This document shows positions 1-12,589 of a stretch of DNA of 64,000 nt, piece by piece. Under the pieces are notes generated by a model. The model was not told the DNA's origin. It saw only the letters and a list, made by a program, of their open reading frames with translations, and did no database searches. The position numbers and the translations under genes were made by a program. The DNA is from Laburnicola sp. R22_1 (lineage: Eukaryota > Ascomycota > Dothideomycetes > Pleosporales > Didymosphaeriaceae). The stretch lies in NCBI GenBank assembly GCA_014281115.1, contig JACONQ010000011.1:1116001-1180000 (forward strand). The letters are read 5' to 3'. Positions within the stretch are counted from its first letter, which is position 1; each line of letters begins with the position of its first letter.

Positions 1-1195
1 AATAAATCTAGGACAATCCTAAAGCTTAATAAGGCACTATACAGACTCTAGATCTCACTACTACTCTGGCAGAGAGAGTTCACTTTAACACTGCGAGGCT
101 TAGACTTTATTAGCATACCCTATAAACCTTGCTATATAATTAAACAAGGCGTAATCATCTTCTTCTACGTAGATAATATTATTATTGCCTATAAATAGAA
201 GAACAAACCCCAGACTAAGCTAGTTATTAAGCAGCTATAAGAAAAGTACACCCTTATAGGAGGAAAAGATCTCTAATAGTTTCTAGGAGTTGAGATTCTT
301 AGGAACCGCCCGCAATAAAAGATCTAGCTCTCACAAGCGTTATATGTTAATAAGATTGCTAGGCTAGTTAATAACTAAAGCCTTAGGCATAATACCCTAA
401 TAAGTAGCATTAAGCTTACTTTATAATTAGGCTTCGCTAGTCTATCCAAGATTAATAGATACTAATGCAAGGTTGGATCGATCCTATTCGCCGCAGTTAC
501 TACTCGGCTAGACACTACTTTCGTGTCCTCCTAATTAGCACGATTTCTCACTAACCCTAGCAGCCAATATTAAGATGCCGCCGATTGAGTCCTACTATAC
601 CTCTAAGAAACATACATAAGGGCGTTACAGCTAGGTAGAGAAGATAGTTTTAAGGTAGTAAGTAATGCCTTGTTTGCGGATAATACACTAGACTAAAAGA
701 GTTCTTAAGGATATATTATTAAACTGTTTAGTAGGCTAATTATGTGAAAAGCAAGTAAGCAAGATACTGTTACTATATCCACCACTAAAGCCGAGCTACT
801 AGCCCTGTCATAGGTAGCCAAGGAGGTACTATTTACATTACGCCTGCTTAATAAGCTTTAGGTCAAGCTCGTGGATTAAACAATTACTATTAAATGCGAC
901 AACCAGTAGACAATATAGCTTGTCGCTAAGAAGACTGCGCAGCTTAATACTAAACTCCGCTATGTAGATATTTATAACTATTAGTTAAGGCAAAAGGTAG
1001 CGTAAGAAAGGATTAGGGTTACCTACACTTAGTTAAACGAAATGATAGCTAATAGGCTTACAAAGGCCCTTCCTATTAACAAATAGAGCAAATTTCTAGA
1101 TTAACTAGAACTTATTAATATAGCAGAGGATCTTAATAGAAAGGAGGTACAAATTAACGAGCTAGAACAAAGAATAGAGGCTATTACTCTAGAAT
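1..1195 (+). pseudogene. Ty1/copia pol remnant: reverse transcriptase end and RNase H
   Basis: Degenerate 3' part of a copia polyprotein that enters from the left edge. Near 158-195 one frame reads FFYVDNIIIAYK, the copia RT active-site block YVDD with the second Asp changed to Asn. Near 283-365 follows FLGVEILRNRP and then LSQALYVNKIARL, typical of the RT C-terminus. Near 890-990 KCDNQ, LVAKK and TKLRYVDIYNY match the copia RNase H end (DNQ..., TKHIDIRYH-like). Many in-frame TAG/TAA replace Gln or Trp codons, as RIP predicts. Integrase and gag would lie left of the window. The family is secure; the element is dead. Confidence 0.88.
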
Positions 1196-1248
1196 AAAGG
1201 ACGGCTACAAGGAGTCCAGCTTAAGGATAAGTCTAAGCTAAGGAGGTG

Positions 1249-1413
1249 TGTTAGATTAGAGCCGTGTTGCCGAACAAGGGCACGTGATCGGCTCCACCCT
1301 CTAAATTAGACCTTGAGCTAATAAGTTACAGAACACACATAATATAACTGTTCATCCATCTTATCTATTAGACCCCCCATCTTAATGAGCTTAAATAGTG
1401 CTTAAATCTAACA
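1249..1413 (+). repeat. Copia 3' LTR (165 bp)
   Basis: Follows the copia pol remnant and a purine stretch (aaggaggtg). It begins TGTTAG and ends CTAACA, a perfect 6-bp terminal inverted repeat with TG...CA ends. The 5' LTR and the target duplication lie outside the window, so boundaries rest on the termini and position alone. Confidence 0.75.
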
Positions 1414-2501
1414 ATAGCGTATATAGGCCTGGCTTTATATTATTATTTTTATAGTAATCTTTAACCACTTTCTTATAATTTAATATCTCTATATAGGATT
1501 ACTACTCTAAATTAGCGTTTTACTTTAAAAAGTTCTTATACCTAACTTTATATATAAGTAACCCCTTTTTACCTATTAAAAAATCTTTATATTAATAGTC
1601 AACCTTACTATCTATAACTATATTAATATAGTAGTCTTATAATTCCTCTAGTAATTAGATAGGTATATCTACCGCAAACTACGCCCTCTTTATTAGAAAG
1701 ATAGAGCGTATTTAGTGTATTATATAGCAGCTAGACATAAAACCAAAAGTAAATATTATAGTAACTAGTTAGAAGCTTAAGTTAATATATATAATTATTA
1801 AACACCTCTATAATTAAAAATAGTCCTAGGTTCTTAATATCTAAGCCCTTACTTAGTTAAAGAGATAAAATATTACAAGCGTTAAGGTAGACTATATTTC
1901 TTATAGTATACGCTAGTGCTAGTTATTATTCCTTATTTGTATAAAATTTTATCTTAGACTAGGCCTAAGCTAAGTTCTTATTTATAAAATGTATAACATT
2001 CTTAATATATTCGACTATATACTAGGCATCCTTATATTATAACTGCTTATAGTAGTCTATTATAGTAACTAGAGTAATGGGCTTAAAACCCTATTATAGC
2101 AAATAGTCCTTAGTTATAAGCAAGAGCGCAACACTAGTAGATATATTTTTCTTATAATTTATAACTAGCTACGTAATAGACAACTAGTTAATCTAGTTAT
2201 TTTATATATAATTAATATAATAGCGCAAATATACCTTAAGGATAGTATTTATTATCTTAGTTTATCTATTACTCTCTAGGTAAAAAGTAGTTATAAGCGC
2301 AAATTAGATACTAACACTTTTATAGAGCTTGCGCCAAAAGTAAAACATAAACTAGGCTCTATAGTCTAAGATAATAGTGTCTAGAAATTCTTTCTTATAC
2401 TAAACATATTTAATAAAAGCCCTAATAACAACCTTAATATCTAGTAATAGTAGTGCAATATATTTATGCTATTTTAAAAGGCGGTTAATAATAACTATAA
2501 T

Positions 2502-2626
2502 ATAATAATAAATGCTCTTTTTAATTACTAAGCAGGGGGCTCTGCTTTTTTTGTTATATTATTTGAGATGAAAGCCTTTGTCGTGCTACCTCTAGGTAGT
2601 TAATTTAACGTCACATAATAATAAAT
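2502..2626 (-). repeat. sTE1-a, short TSD-flanked repeat inside Gy-A integrase
   Basis: Element 2514-2614 in reverse orientation, flanked on both sides by the perfect 12-bp direct repeat ATAATAATAAAT (2502-2513 and 2615-2626). Removing element plus one repeat restores the Gy-A integrase reading. It has the family core (CTACCTAG..., AAAGGCTTT.ATCT, GCAGAGCCCCC, TTAGTAATTAAAAAGAG). It ends at AAAGAGC and lacks the A-rich tail seen in other copies. It is the least mutated copy in its first half. Confidence 0.85.
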
Positions 2627-4350
2627 AACTCTACTATATATACACTTTAGCAATAGTATAATAAAATTAATAAAAATATCCTTTTAAAATAGCTTTAGTA
2701 CTAGCAATAGACATAAAAGTCCTTACTTTTATTTTTTAAATAGCTTTAAGCAGCAGTATATAACATAGTTACGCGTATAACAGGCCACTATATTTATTAT
2801 ACTAGGCTAGTAATAGTGTTAACTAACTTTATAATACGTCCCTTACTTACCTACATATTCTATTCTAAAAGACTTATAATAAAATTATATAATATCTATA
2901 CAAAAAGCGTTATTAAAAGGGACAAAGATATACTTCTAAAAGTAAACTAAACTATTAGTAATATTATAGTTCTAAAGCTCCACCTTAACGTTATATTTAT
3001 ATATAACTATAGCTAAGAGGTATTGCATACCTTACTATTTTGCCGCAATAATCTATTATATAATAGGGTTATTAGTAGTTACTTATTTTAACTAGTCTAT
3101 TATACTAATATAACTCTATATAAAGGAGTTCTTATCTAGCAACTCTACCTATTCTAGTAAAATTGCCTCATAACTTTCTAGAGGACTGTTGTTAACTATC
3201 CTATCTCTAATAGGTACCTCTTTACTTATATAATATAATCTTATAGTAAGACTAATAACTAATTCTTCTACTCCTACTAGCATCTATACAAAATAAACTA
3301 CGTATAATACTTTCTTAGCAGAATGTTTAATATAAAGCGTAACTATTCTTAAAATAGGCTTATAGGTAACTACTAACAGAGTAGGTTTAAGAGTAACTAC
3401 TAGCAAGATAGGTTTAAGGTTAACGCAGTTAGACGTAAGTATTATCTAAGTCTAGTACTATAGACAATTATTATAAATATATTATAGAAGATTGCTAGGC
3501 CTACGTATAAGCAAATCTAGTTTGCTACTCTACCTACTAGGGCAATAAGTAATCTTAAAATTAAACTTAGATAGAAATTCTACCTAGTAGACTTAATAAT
3601 AATTTAACTATTTAGTGCTTATAAACTACTCTAAGGTCTAATAATCTAAAATAACATTAATAAGTAAGCTATCTAAGAGCTCTAGTCTCTATTCTTTAAA
3701 CGCCTTAATAATAGCAAGTAATTTCTTATTATAGATAGCGTAATTACACTCTGCTAGAATTATCTTTATTAATATAAATGCCACTAGTCGTAAGATCCTA
3801 TTACGCTATATCTATAACAAAATAGCTGCTACAATAAAGTTTAACACGTTGCTTTCTACCTAGATTTTAAAATCTAGGTTAAAATAAGCTAGCACAGGCG
3901 CAACAGTAAACGCGTACTTTAGTTGCTTAAATACCCAAGTAGCTAGGCTATTTATTACTAGCAAGAATTTAGTAAAAGTATCTTTGCAGATAAGATTAGT
4001 AAGTACCTATATAAGGCCAAAGTAGCCTATAATAAACTAGCGGTAAAAGTTTACAAACTCTAAAAACAACTAGACTTCTCTTATATTTATAGGTAACTAC
4101 TACTTAATAATAATACTAACTTTAGTAAAATCTATTTTAATTTCCTTAGTAGTAAGTATTAGTCCTAAATACTTAACTTTTTTTACTACAAACTCGCACT
4201 TATTAATATTTAGATAGAGCCCTACCTCTTTTAAACAATAGCAGACCTAATAAATATGCTCCTTATGCTCTACTAATATCCTACTAAAAATAAGGACGTT
4301 ATTAATATATACTAAGCAAAAGTTATTAAGATATTTCTATAGGGTCTTAT

Positions 4351-4547
4351 TGTTAGGGATTCCTAAGGTGCGGCGCGCCCGGCGGAAGGTTCCGCCGAGC
4401 CCCGGAACCTTACCCGATTAGGCATTAGCGCCTCGGCTACGTGTGGGTATATAAGGCAGCTGTTAACAGTCTTTATACGCCACCTCGATATCTTAGTAAA
4501 ATTAACTTCTTGATTTTAACCTTTGATGCCTTGAGTGATCCCTTACA
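4351..4547 (+). repeat. Solo LTR (197 bp) with 5-bp target duplication
   Basis: GC-rich block unlike its surroundings, starting TGTTAGG and ending CCTTACA (terminal inverted repeat). It is flanked by CTTAT on both sides (4346-4350, 4548-4552). It interrupts the RT of Gy-A, whose reading (FQRYIN... to LNNFCLVYINN) is continuous when LTR and one CTTAT are removed. The inverted homologue is at 19968-20164. No internal domain is present, so it arose by LTR-LTR recombination. The little-mutated sequence shows later arrival than Gy-A. Confidence 0.9.
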
Positions 4548-5773
4548 CTTATTAATATAGGACTAAAATATAGCTAGGGCATTATACAATCTAAAAGGCA
4601 TTACTAAGTATTTAAAAAGCCTATATTAGGTTGCAAACATAGTCTTATATTTATTACCTTTCTTAACACGTACCTTATAAAAGGCTATAATAATATTAAG
4701 GACACTAAACTATTAAACGTCTAATAACTTTGCTAGCGTCTTATATATATTTAGTAAGAAGTTCTTATTCTTAATAGTAACTAAGTTTAGCTAATAGTAG
4801 TTAACACAAATCTAGAGCCCACTATTTAGTTTCTTAATAATAGGTATAGGTGCAGTAAAGTTAAAGGTGCTACGCTAGACTTTACCTATACTAAGTTTCT
4901 TATTAATATATACCTTAACTATAAGAGCTTTCTTTTTACTTATACTATACAGTTGTGCAACTAGGTGCTTTACTCTAGATTCTAGATTAATCTTATAGTC
5001 TACTCTAGATTAGTAAAGTGACAGCTAATTTTTAGGAACTATAAACGCCTACTACTTATCTTAAATTCAACTTAGCAGAGTCTTTAGTATCTTAGCTATA
5101 GTTTTATCTAGTTAATTTATCTTTTAGTAGAACTTATTAAAGTCCTTCTATATTAGCGTAGCAAGATCCACACAGAAAAGTTGCGTAAATATTACTCTAA
5201 TATTAGCAGTATTATTAGATTCCTTAGTGTCTAAATTGTCTAGATTATTATTAATAGGTTCTAGCTTATCTAGGTATTTTGGGTATAGCTAGGTAGCGTT
5301 ATAGTTAAGACAAAATGCTATTAATAACACTACGTACCCTAAAACAACTTTAATATTTATACTAGTATACACTAAATAATGTACTCTTAGTTTTAGAAGC
5401 TATTATTAATAGCCCTTACTTAAGATAATAATAGAAAGGCCTTTTATATAATAATTACCTATATAGAAGAGCTTATTAAATATTATAGTCTTTTTCTCCT
5501 AATTAATATTTGAGTTATAGGCACTTAACTATAACATACTAAAGATAATATTAAATCTAGTCATATCTATAATATATGCGAGTTCTTCGCTAAAATAATC
5601 TCTATAATAAATAGATAGTAAAGCAGCCTTTATAAGCACCTACTTTATAATTCTATCTCCTAGTTATAGTCGCACTAGGTATTTAAGCATTATTATTAAT
5701 AGGCCACACTTTAAGACGCACGCATAACTTATATAGGTATTAGTTACCCTAAAGTTAATAAGCCTATTAATAG

Positions 5774-5920
5774 TGTGGTGGAATAAACTCCACTACACGG
5801 GTTACGTGGTAAGCTAGTGCCTAATTAGCTCTTAAGGATTTAATAGGCGGTTTCTTTCTTCTAGTACACATAACTTAATTTATCTTTCTACTAAGTCTTA
5901 ATTAGGACTAGGTTCTCCTA
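5774..5920 (+). repeat. Gy-B 5' LTR
   Basis: Pairs with 17978-18124 over the full length, with differences that are mainly transitions. It begins with a small palindrome (GTGGTGGA...TCCACTAC). Preceded by TAATAG, the left copy of the target duplication. Confidence 0.88.
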
Positions 5921-5926
5921 TAAAAT

Positions 5927-5944
5927 TGGCGACCGACCCGTAAC
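5927..5944 (+). other. Gy-B primer-binding site (candidate)
   Basis: Starts TGG (complement of tRNA CCA) six bases after the LTR: TGGCGACCGACCCGTAAC. The position and the leading TGG fit a minus-strand primer site. I do not assign the tRNA. Confidence 0.55.
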
Positions 5945-5999
5945 TTAAACCTTTAAAACCTTAACCTTAGGAAGGCCATTGTATTAGTACTCTAATATA

Positions 6000-8900
6000 G
6001 ACAAGCAGTGTTGCCTAAAAAAAAGATAAGATAGAATAATAGCGGCGCGTAGCAGTGTGTAGAATAGCGTATACTAGGGATAAAAAGAAACCCTAAAAGA
6101 GACTTAGGGGCGAAATTAGGCACAACTAAGTATAGCGCTAACCTTAAAATAGAAATACAACCTAAGCTTTAATTAGCTACCGCACTAGCCCTTATTAAAC
6201 CGCACTACTAGGAATAAATAACAAATAATAAACACTAATAACTCTAGCATATACATAAATTAGGCATAGAGCGTAGGCTTTAGGACCAGATTAGACTAGA
6301 CTAGCACTAGACCAGACTAAGACCTAGACTAGAAAACAACTAGAACTAGGCACCAAACGACTCTTAGAGTTAGAACATTAAGTCTCTAGAAACAAATAAT
6401 AAACACTAATAACCCTAGCATATACACAAATTAGGCATAGAGCGTAGGCTCTAGGACTAGACTAGACTAGACTAGCACTAGACTAGACTAGCACTAGACT
6501 AGACTAGCACTAGACTAGACTAAGACCTAGACTAGGAAACAACTAGAACTAGGCACTAAGCGACTCTTAGAGTTGGAATATTAAGCCTCTAGAAACAAAT
6601 AATAAAAAATAATAATCCTAGCATATATATAATATTATGCGCAGAGCATAGGCCTAGGCATAAAGAGTATAGAAATAGAACAAAAATAGAAGTCTAGATT
6701 AAGAAGCAGTTAGAACTAGGCGCCAAAAGACGCTTAGAGCTAAAATTACCCTACTAGAACTAGACAACTAAGTAATTATAAATAGATAAGAATTAAGAAT
6801 AGACTAGGGCACCCAGATCTAGACTAAGGAAAGGACTAAAGCTAGACACTGCATTACCCTCAGAACCCGAAACTAAGGCGGAGTTAGAGAAAGCTAAGAG
6901 ATAATAATAAGTATAGATGCGCGGAGACAGAAACAGAAGTAAAAAAGAAGAACTAGAACACTAACTCTAACTACCTAAGAAACTAACTAGACAACTAGCA
7001 ATAATAATATCCGCCACTAGAAAACTAAATAACTATTAGTAATCCTAGTTAGAGAGCCTAGATTATAGCGAGATGCGTAAGTTCCTTAACGTCCTAGCAC
7101 TTAGGAAGTGCAAGAACCTAAGCCTAAAATCCTCTTAGGCTATTAGTTTTGTAGAGACAATAAGCTTAACTAATAAGGGTATCTATACAATTACTAGAGG
7201 GTCTCTACCCCTTATAGAAAGCTCCTTACAAGGATCTAAAGGGAAAGTACTAATATTGCCTTAGCTAGCTAAAGACGCTAATACTCTTATAGTGTAAATA
7301 GTAATAGCCCTATAATCCCTTACTAATAAAGCCACCTAGTAGAACCTAGTGCAAAGCCTTATTATAGAATCTAATCTATTCTTAGGCAAGGAGCTGCACT
7401 TTATAGAAGACAATATAACCCAGTTCTTTTAAGACTATAAAAAACGCGCGAACTACTACTAGTACTCTAAGAAAGATAAGGTTATTAAAGTTAAGGAATA
7501 TTGCAGCTAAGAAATCTAGAATGTGCTTAACTTCTTAATGCTAGAATATTTTAAGGCAAAAGAAGAAGGGATATAGCAGAAGCTATAGGTGGCTATACGT
7601 AGGCATTGGCGGAGTTAAGATTAGGCCTAAACTAAGAAGATAGAGAAAGTATTAAAGGCGTGGCTAGCGTAGTGTTAAGTAATAATAAACCTTAACATCT
7701 ATAATTTTATAGACTAGTTTATAATTAGGTTTAGAAAATGCCTAAGGGCAGGCATAGTTATAAAAAGCTAAAAGGGTATACTCCTTATCTAAGGCCTAAG
7801 TAAGTAGCTAGCGGGCAATATCCTAATAAAGAACAACTAGTTAATAGAGAGATTTATAGAACTTAACTTTAATATAATAGAGAGATAGCTTTTAAGTAGG
7901 GCTTAAATTTAGTTAGAAGAATATATACTAGATCTAATATATTAAATCTAAGCGTTAATACTATCTTAGACTATTAAGCTATAAGTACTACTAATGCCAT
8001 AGAGTGTTTTCTAACCTGCTAGACTTAACCTAAACCTCTAATAAGTAAGACTATAAGAAGCTCCAGGCGCGCAAGTAACCCTAGGCTTAATTATCTCTTA
8101 ACACAAAGTAGACAAGCTAACTAAAAGACTTAAGGCTATAAGGCTTTAGAACGTTCTAGTTTAGAACTAGGACTTTTAAGAGATAGAGATTCTGTTAAAC
8201 CTAGCTATTTGCTAGAAAATTACTATAAGGATAGAATAGGCTCTAAAGCAGACAGTACTATAATGGCCCTAGTACTACGCACTAACCTAGTCTTAGGCCT
8301 ATATAGTAGCGCTAATACAAGTTAATATGCATATGGCTATAGTAGTAATAGATCTAATATAGTAAGAAGATAATTGTTTTAAAGAATGCTTTAGATATAG
8401 AAAGGACTATATTATCGCAAATAGAGAATACGAGGAGAGAAATTTACTTAAGAATAATAGATAGGTATACTATAACACAGAATCGCAAAGGGTCTAGTAG
8501 GGCTAACTAAATAATAATTAGGGCAAAATCTAACGTATTAGCGCTAGGGGCAAGTAGAACTAGATGCTAATTCGCCTAGTATAGAATAAGTGGCGAATAG
8601 ATAAATTAATAGAGAAGGCCCTATAAATATCTTAGAGTTAAAGAGCCGCGATAACAGTAATAACTTACTAGGTAAGATTAGTTATAGAAGCTAACAGCAG
8701 CCAGTTCGCGTTTAATAAGATACTAGCACCTAGCCTCCTCTCTAAAGAGGAATTTAAAGCGGCTTAGAGGGAGTAAGCTATCCTAGATAAAGACATACTA
8801 GTAATAGTTTAATTTCTAAATCTACTATGCAAACTATAAGCTGCGAGCTTAAACGCTCTAATAACCTAACTAAGTCTTAGAGAATTACTAAAGGTAGAGA

Positions 8901-9000
8901 TAAGAGCAAATATTAAAGTTTCTAAATAAGGCATCCCTATAGTTTATAGGAGAAAGAATAATAACAAAAAGAATAGAAGAAGAATAAAGCAAGTGTCTTT
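6000..9000 (+). pseudogene. Gy-B gag remnant with tandem-repeated N-terminal part
   Basis: Charged, low-hydrophobicity reading follows the primer site. Three tandem ~180-bp blocks occur at about 6205-6740. Each carries a run of shorter ACTAGACTAGCACT-type units, reading as TRLDQTS-like repeats once TAG is read as Gln. The middle part (about 7370-8300) has the leucine- and lysine-rich spacing of a gypsy capsid. Near 8371-8432 NCFKECFRYRKDY looks like a decayed CCHC zinc knuckle in which Cys and His codons became Tyr (TGC/CAC to TAC). Gag would bind and package element RNA. Assignment rests on position and this motif; exact limits are unclear. Confidence 0.6.
6205..6740 (+). repeat. Three tandem ~180-bp blocks in Gy-B gag
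   Basis: Blocks start near 6205, 6395 and 6590. Each contains an ...AATAATAAACACTAATAA... head, an AGCGTAGGCT segment and GACTCTTAGAGTT near its end. The second block has extra internal copies of ACTAGACTAGCACTAG. The third is more diverged. Confidence 0.75.
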
Positions 9001-9589
9001 TCTAGAATAAGATTTTCTAATAAAAGGCATGGAAGATATAGAGATGCGCGGGCCCAACAACATCTTAGATTTAATCCTAAGAAAAGAAATCTCTACAGCC
9101 AAAAAGAAAACAAAACTAGTTAATATCCTAGTAGGTAGTTCTAAAGACATGCTGTCCTAAGTAATAAACGCTAGAGTTAGCCTAATAGTCTAAGAAGTAC
9201 TTAGCAATATGCTAGGAGTTAAAAAGGCGATATTCAAGAACGCTTTTAGTAAAGGAAACCTACACTAGCTGCAGACACTAGCCGTCACTATAGAGAAAGT
9301 AACTAATAAAGACTCAGACGCTAGGCACGCTAACTGCGCACCTATCTCTAGAATCTAAGTCCCTAAATAGATATTAGTTAAGCTTAAGAATAGAGTAGTT
9401 ACTCGCTATAGGCCTTATAAACCGAATTTATCTTAAGCACCACTATAGGTAAACTAGGCAGCTAGTACGGGCGCATTAATCGCAAAGGCATAGTTTGGCA
9501 AAGCGACACTAACTATAACTACTACTAATAGGAAGAATCTTAAGAGAGAATTAGGAGTCGAATATATAAAAAGAGACTGTCCCTAAGTA

Positions 9590-10040
9590 ATGTGCTAGAT
9601 TAACAAGTATTAGATAAGTGCCTTGCTTAATATAGGTATAGAATTAAACACTATTTACCTTAGCACTGCCAAAGCTATAGGCCTCTAGATTATATCTATG
9701 CCACCTTAATTATAAAGCGTAAAACTAATAATTACAAATAGTAATTATAAGGATTTCTAAGGTGTTATATTTTAAGCCCTAATTAGGGTGGGCCAGGTTA
9801 TTATTGTAATAACGCTATTTGTTGTTAGGTCCTTATCTAGTGCTATTATCCTAGGAAACCCGTTTTTAGCGGACGCGAAGGCGGAATTATCCTATAAGAA
9901 TAATAACAAGACCTACTATAAGCTGTGGAATAATAAGGAGCTCTACTCTACGCAATTTGTGACCACTTACGCTAACCTATTTAACCTAAGAGGCGTAATT
10001 ATTACTAAGGTAATAGAAAACTTTAAAAAAACGCAGTAGC
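9590..10040 (+). pseudogene. Gy-B retropepsin-like protease domain
   Basis: One frame reads LLNIGIELNTIYLSTAKAIG near 9630, an aspartic protease active site whose DSG/DTG now reads NIG. It continues (9788-10039, open 83 codons) with VVRSLSSAIILGNPFLADA, the ILG.PFL block of retropepsins. It would cleave the Gag-Pol polyprotein as a dimer. The loss of Asp is a G-to-A change expected from RIP. Sits directly upstream of RT. Confidence 0.75.
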
Positions 10041-10649
10041 CAGGGCTAGTATTCCTAAGTACCTAGAATACCTAAAACTTAGCGCTAATACAGTCTTGGA
10101 GTAGTGGCTTTACTATAGGTTAATGTTAATAATAAGTAAGAGTAATATTAAGCTTAAGTAGAAATTAGGGCCAAGGGCCTAGAAGTAGGCACTAAATTGG
10201 GCAGTACTAACTTGCGAAGAGGAAATCGCAAATAGGGATAAACAGCTCGCATAGGACACTAATAAGGACTAGTTAGTAATAGATCTAAATAAGAATTTTA
10301 TCTACTATGCTAATCGAGGTACAATTAGAAGGTACATAGATAGTAGTATTATTATTTAAGATAACTAAAGACTTCTAGTTATTAATTTATTAGGCTGCGA
10401 TAAAGAAGTTAATAAGATTTTCTAGACTCTAACCATATAAATAGAGTCTAAAAAGGCAATAAGGGTTAAGAGCAATGCGTTCTAGACAGAACAGATAAAG
10501 ACAATTAATAAAACTAAAATGGCTTTTAAAGTAAACACTATATATAAGACTAAGAATAAGAAGGTTAACCCTATGCATAATTTAGGCGTTAAGCCTTAGA
10601 ATATTAAGGGCTAGTTAGACTAGAAGTAGGAGGCTATAAAAAGGCAAAA

Positions 10650-11640
10650 GAGGACTAACACTAGGCCTTAGCCATTTAATAAATACCTCCTTAACTAGTA
10701 GGCAGAATTCCTAAGAGGCGATTAGTTAACACTAGAACAGATTACGAAAATAAAGATTAGCCCAGATCTCTTATCTTAGGAAAGAGACATATTACTAGAA
10801 GTCCTATATTAAAGGGAACCAGTCCTGCCTTTCGAATTTACTAAGACAGGGCGAGTGCATTCTAATATGGCTTCACTAGTTAAGATTTATATAGTTAACT
10901 ATATCGCTTAGAAGGAATTACACTTTTTAGTTTCTTAGAAACTTAGGAATATAGTTATTAATATAGTGCAGTAGAGGCTTAATTAGAGCGTGCTAGAGTA
11001 TAGTAGGAGTCTATATTATAACCTATGGTTTTTAGTTAAGAAGAAGGACAAAGAATACTAACTAATTAATAATGCCCAATATATTAATAGTGTTATAGTT
11101 TAAGATGGCAATCTTCTCCTAAACTCTAATAAGTTCTTAGAAGAGTTTGCTAGTTATCTTATAATATCCCTTATTAACTTCTTCTCTAAATATAACTAAG
11201 TAACTCTTTATAAACTTTTCTACGCTATAACTATATTCTACACGCCTTTAGAACTTGTCTAGTAGTGCACGTTGCCTATAGGAACAACTAATTCTATGGC
11301 TAAGTTTATGCAGATTATTATAAAGATTTTTTATAACTAGATTCCCTCTTATTATATGCCTTATATAGATAATATTGTAGTAAAGGGCCTAAAGACTAAC
11401 TATAATAGAGAGATACTTAAGAAAGGAATCTATAGATATATCGCGGAACACCTTATAAATCTTAATTAGGTTCTAGCGGATATAAAACTAGCGGGCATTA
11501 CTACGTTAGGCAAGAAGTCTAACTGGGGCTACGCTACCATAGATATAGTTGGCTACGTAGTTAATAAGAATAGTTAATACCTATTCTAAAAGAAAGTGGC
11601 TAAGATTATTAAATGGCCGCCTTGCAACTACGCTAAAGAT
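10650..11640 (+). pseudogene. Gy-B reverse transcriptase domain
   Basis: Readable gypsy RT blocks include FLVKKKD near 11030, a TTNSMAKFMQ stretch near 11290 and MPYIDNIVVKG near 11357-11390 (the YxDD box with D to N). Downstream are the ATIDIVGYVV and KIIKWPPC segments that precede RNase H. In-frame TAG/TAA replace Gln throughout. It would copy the element RNA to DNA. Confidence 0.85.
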
Positions 11641-12240
11641 GTATAAATCTTTCTTAGAGTTTGTGTGTACTATTAAATCTAAATTAAAAACTTTATAAAG
11701 ATTGCTACACTACTATTTGCACTACTATATAAGGGCGTAGAGTTTTACTAGAGAATTATAAAGAATATAGTAATATAGTAATTAAAGAAGAGTATTACTT
11801 TTGCTCTAGCATTAGTGTCTATTAACTACTTAAAGCTATTATAGGAAGTAGTAATCTTAGTGGATAGCAGTAAAATTAGATAGGGAGCCGCAATATAGCA
11901 ACGTAGACTAGATAGTCTTCTTTACCTAGTATAGTTTAAATTAGGTGTTTAGTCTTAAAGCAAATATAACTAGAATTTAGGGAAGTATAAGTGCAAAGCT
12001 CTTCTTCTTACGCTTAAAAAGTTTTAACTCTAAATCTATAGAATACACTTTATTATAGAAACTAACTTCTATACCTTAATTGCCTAGCTAAATTATAACG
12101 CAACTAACTTACTAGAGGCTTTAATAACCTACTAGTTAGTACTTTTAATACTCTAAGAGTTTAATATCTACTACGTCTTAGGGCGTAAGAATATAGTCAC
12201 TAATACGCTCTTAAGACGCAGATAGCAAAAGAGTTAGGTC
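11640..12240 (+). pseudogene. Gy-B RNase H domain
   Basis: Follows RT in the same frame. VILVDSSKIRQGAAI near 11850 is the first RNase H strand (Asp kept). A KALLLTLKKF helix near 12000 and IHFIIETNFYTLIAQL near 12040-12090 are the ELL.../TD.... blocks of gypsy RNase H. It ends with FNIYYVLGRKNIVTNTLLRR, the connection to integrase. Confidence 0.78.
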
Positions 12241-12589
12241 CTTTCTAAATAGCTAGAAGAAGATATTAAGAACTTTATTAAGAAGCATTTAGGGCATATT
12301 AGTATTATATTCTCTACTATAGGTAAGAAGGCTAAAGTAGAAATAGAATATGCAGAGCCTACTATAAACAACCTGCCTAAAATTCCCTCTAACTTGTGCA
12401 CTAAACACTTTCGCAATATTACAACCTGGCTTATAATCCTAACTATGCCTAAAGGCCTATCTAAGAAAAACTAAAGGCATATTAGGCTATAAGCTTAGAA
12501 GTACAGGATTATAAGAGGCATACTATAGTATTAAACTATAGAAAATAGGCCACTACGCAGAGTTGTAGACAACCTAGTCTAATAGGTAG

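Larger units (their letters stand above)
1414..5773 (-). pseudogene. Gy-A: Ty3/gypsy pol, 3' part (protease to integrase), RIP-degraded
   Basis: Minus-strand gypsy polyprotein; with 18131-20900 it makes one element split by Gy-B. Reading 5' to 3' on the minus strand: RT around 5100-4000, with YINNVLIFSR (YxDD box, both Asp now Asn) near 4300 and KYLGLIL near 4160; RNase H near 3770-3660 (AECNYAIYNKKLLAIIKAF); the integrase zinc-finger region near 2860-2740 (YTRNYVIYCC); the integrase core near 2660-2300, including a SDRGAQF-like stretch. A short repeat (sTE1-a) interrupts the integrase at 2514-2614 and a solo LTR interrupts RT at 4351-4547. Protein reading resumes correctly across both when insertion and duplication are removed. 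Dead through many stops. Confidence 0.85.

Noticed and set aside
6440..6540. Repeated ACTAGACTAGCACT units resembling a CRISPR-like array
   Set aside because: No unique spacers; a plain tandem repeat inside a eukaryotic gag remnant.
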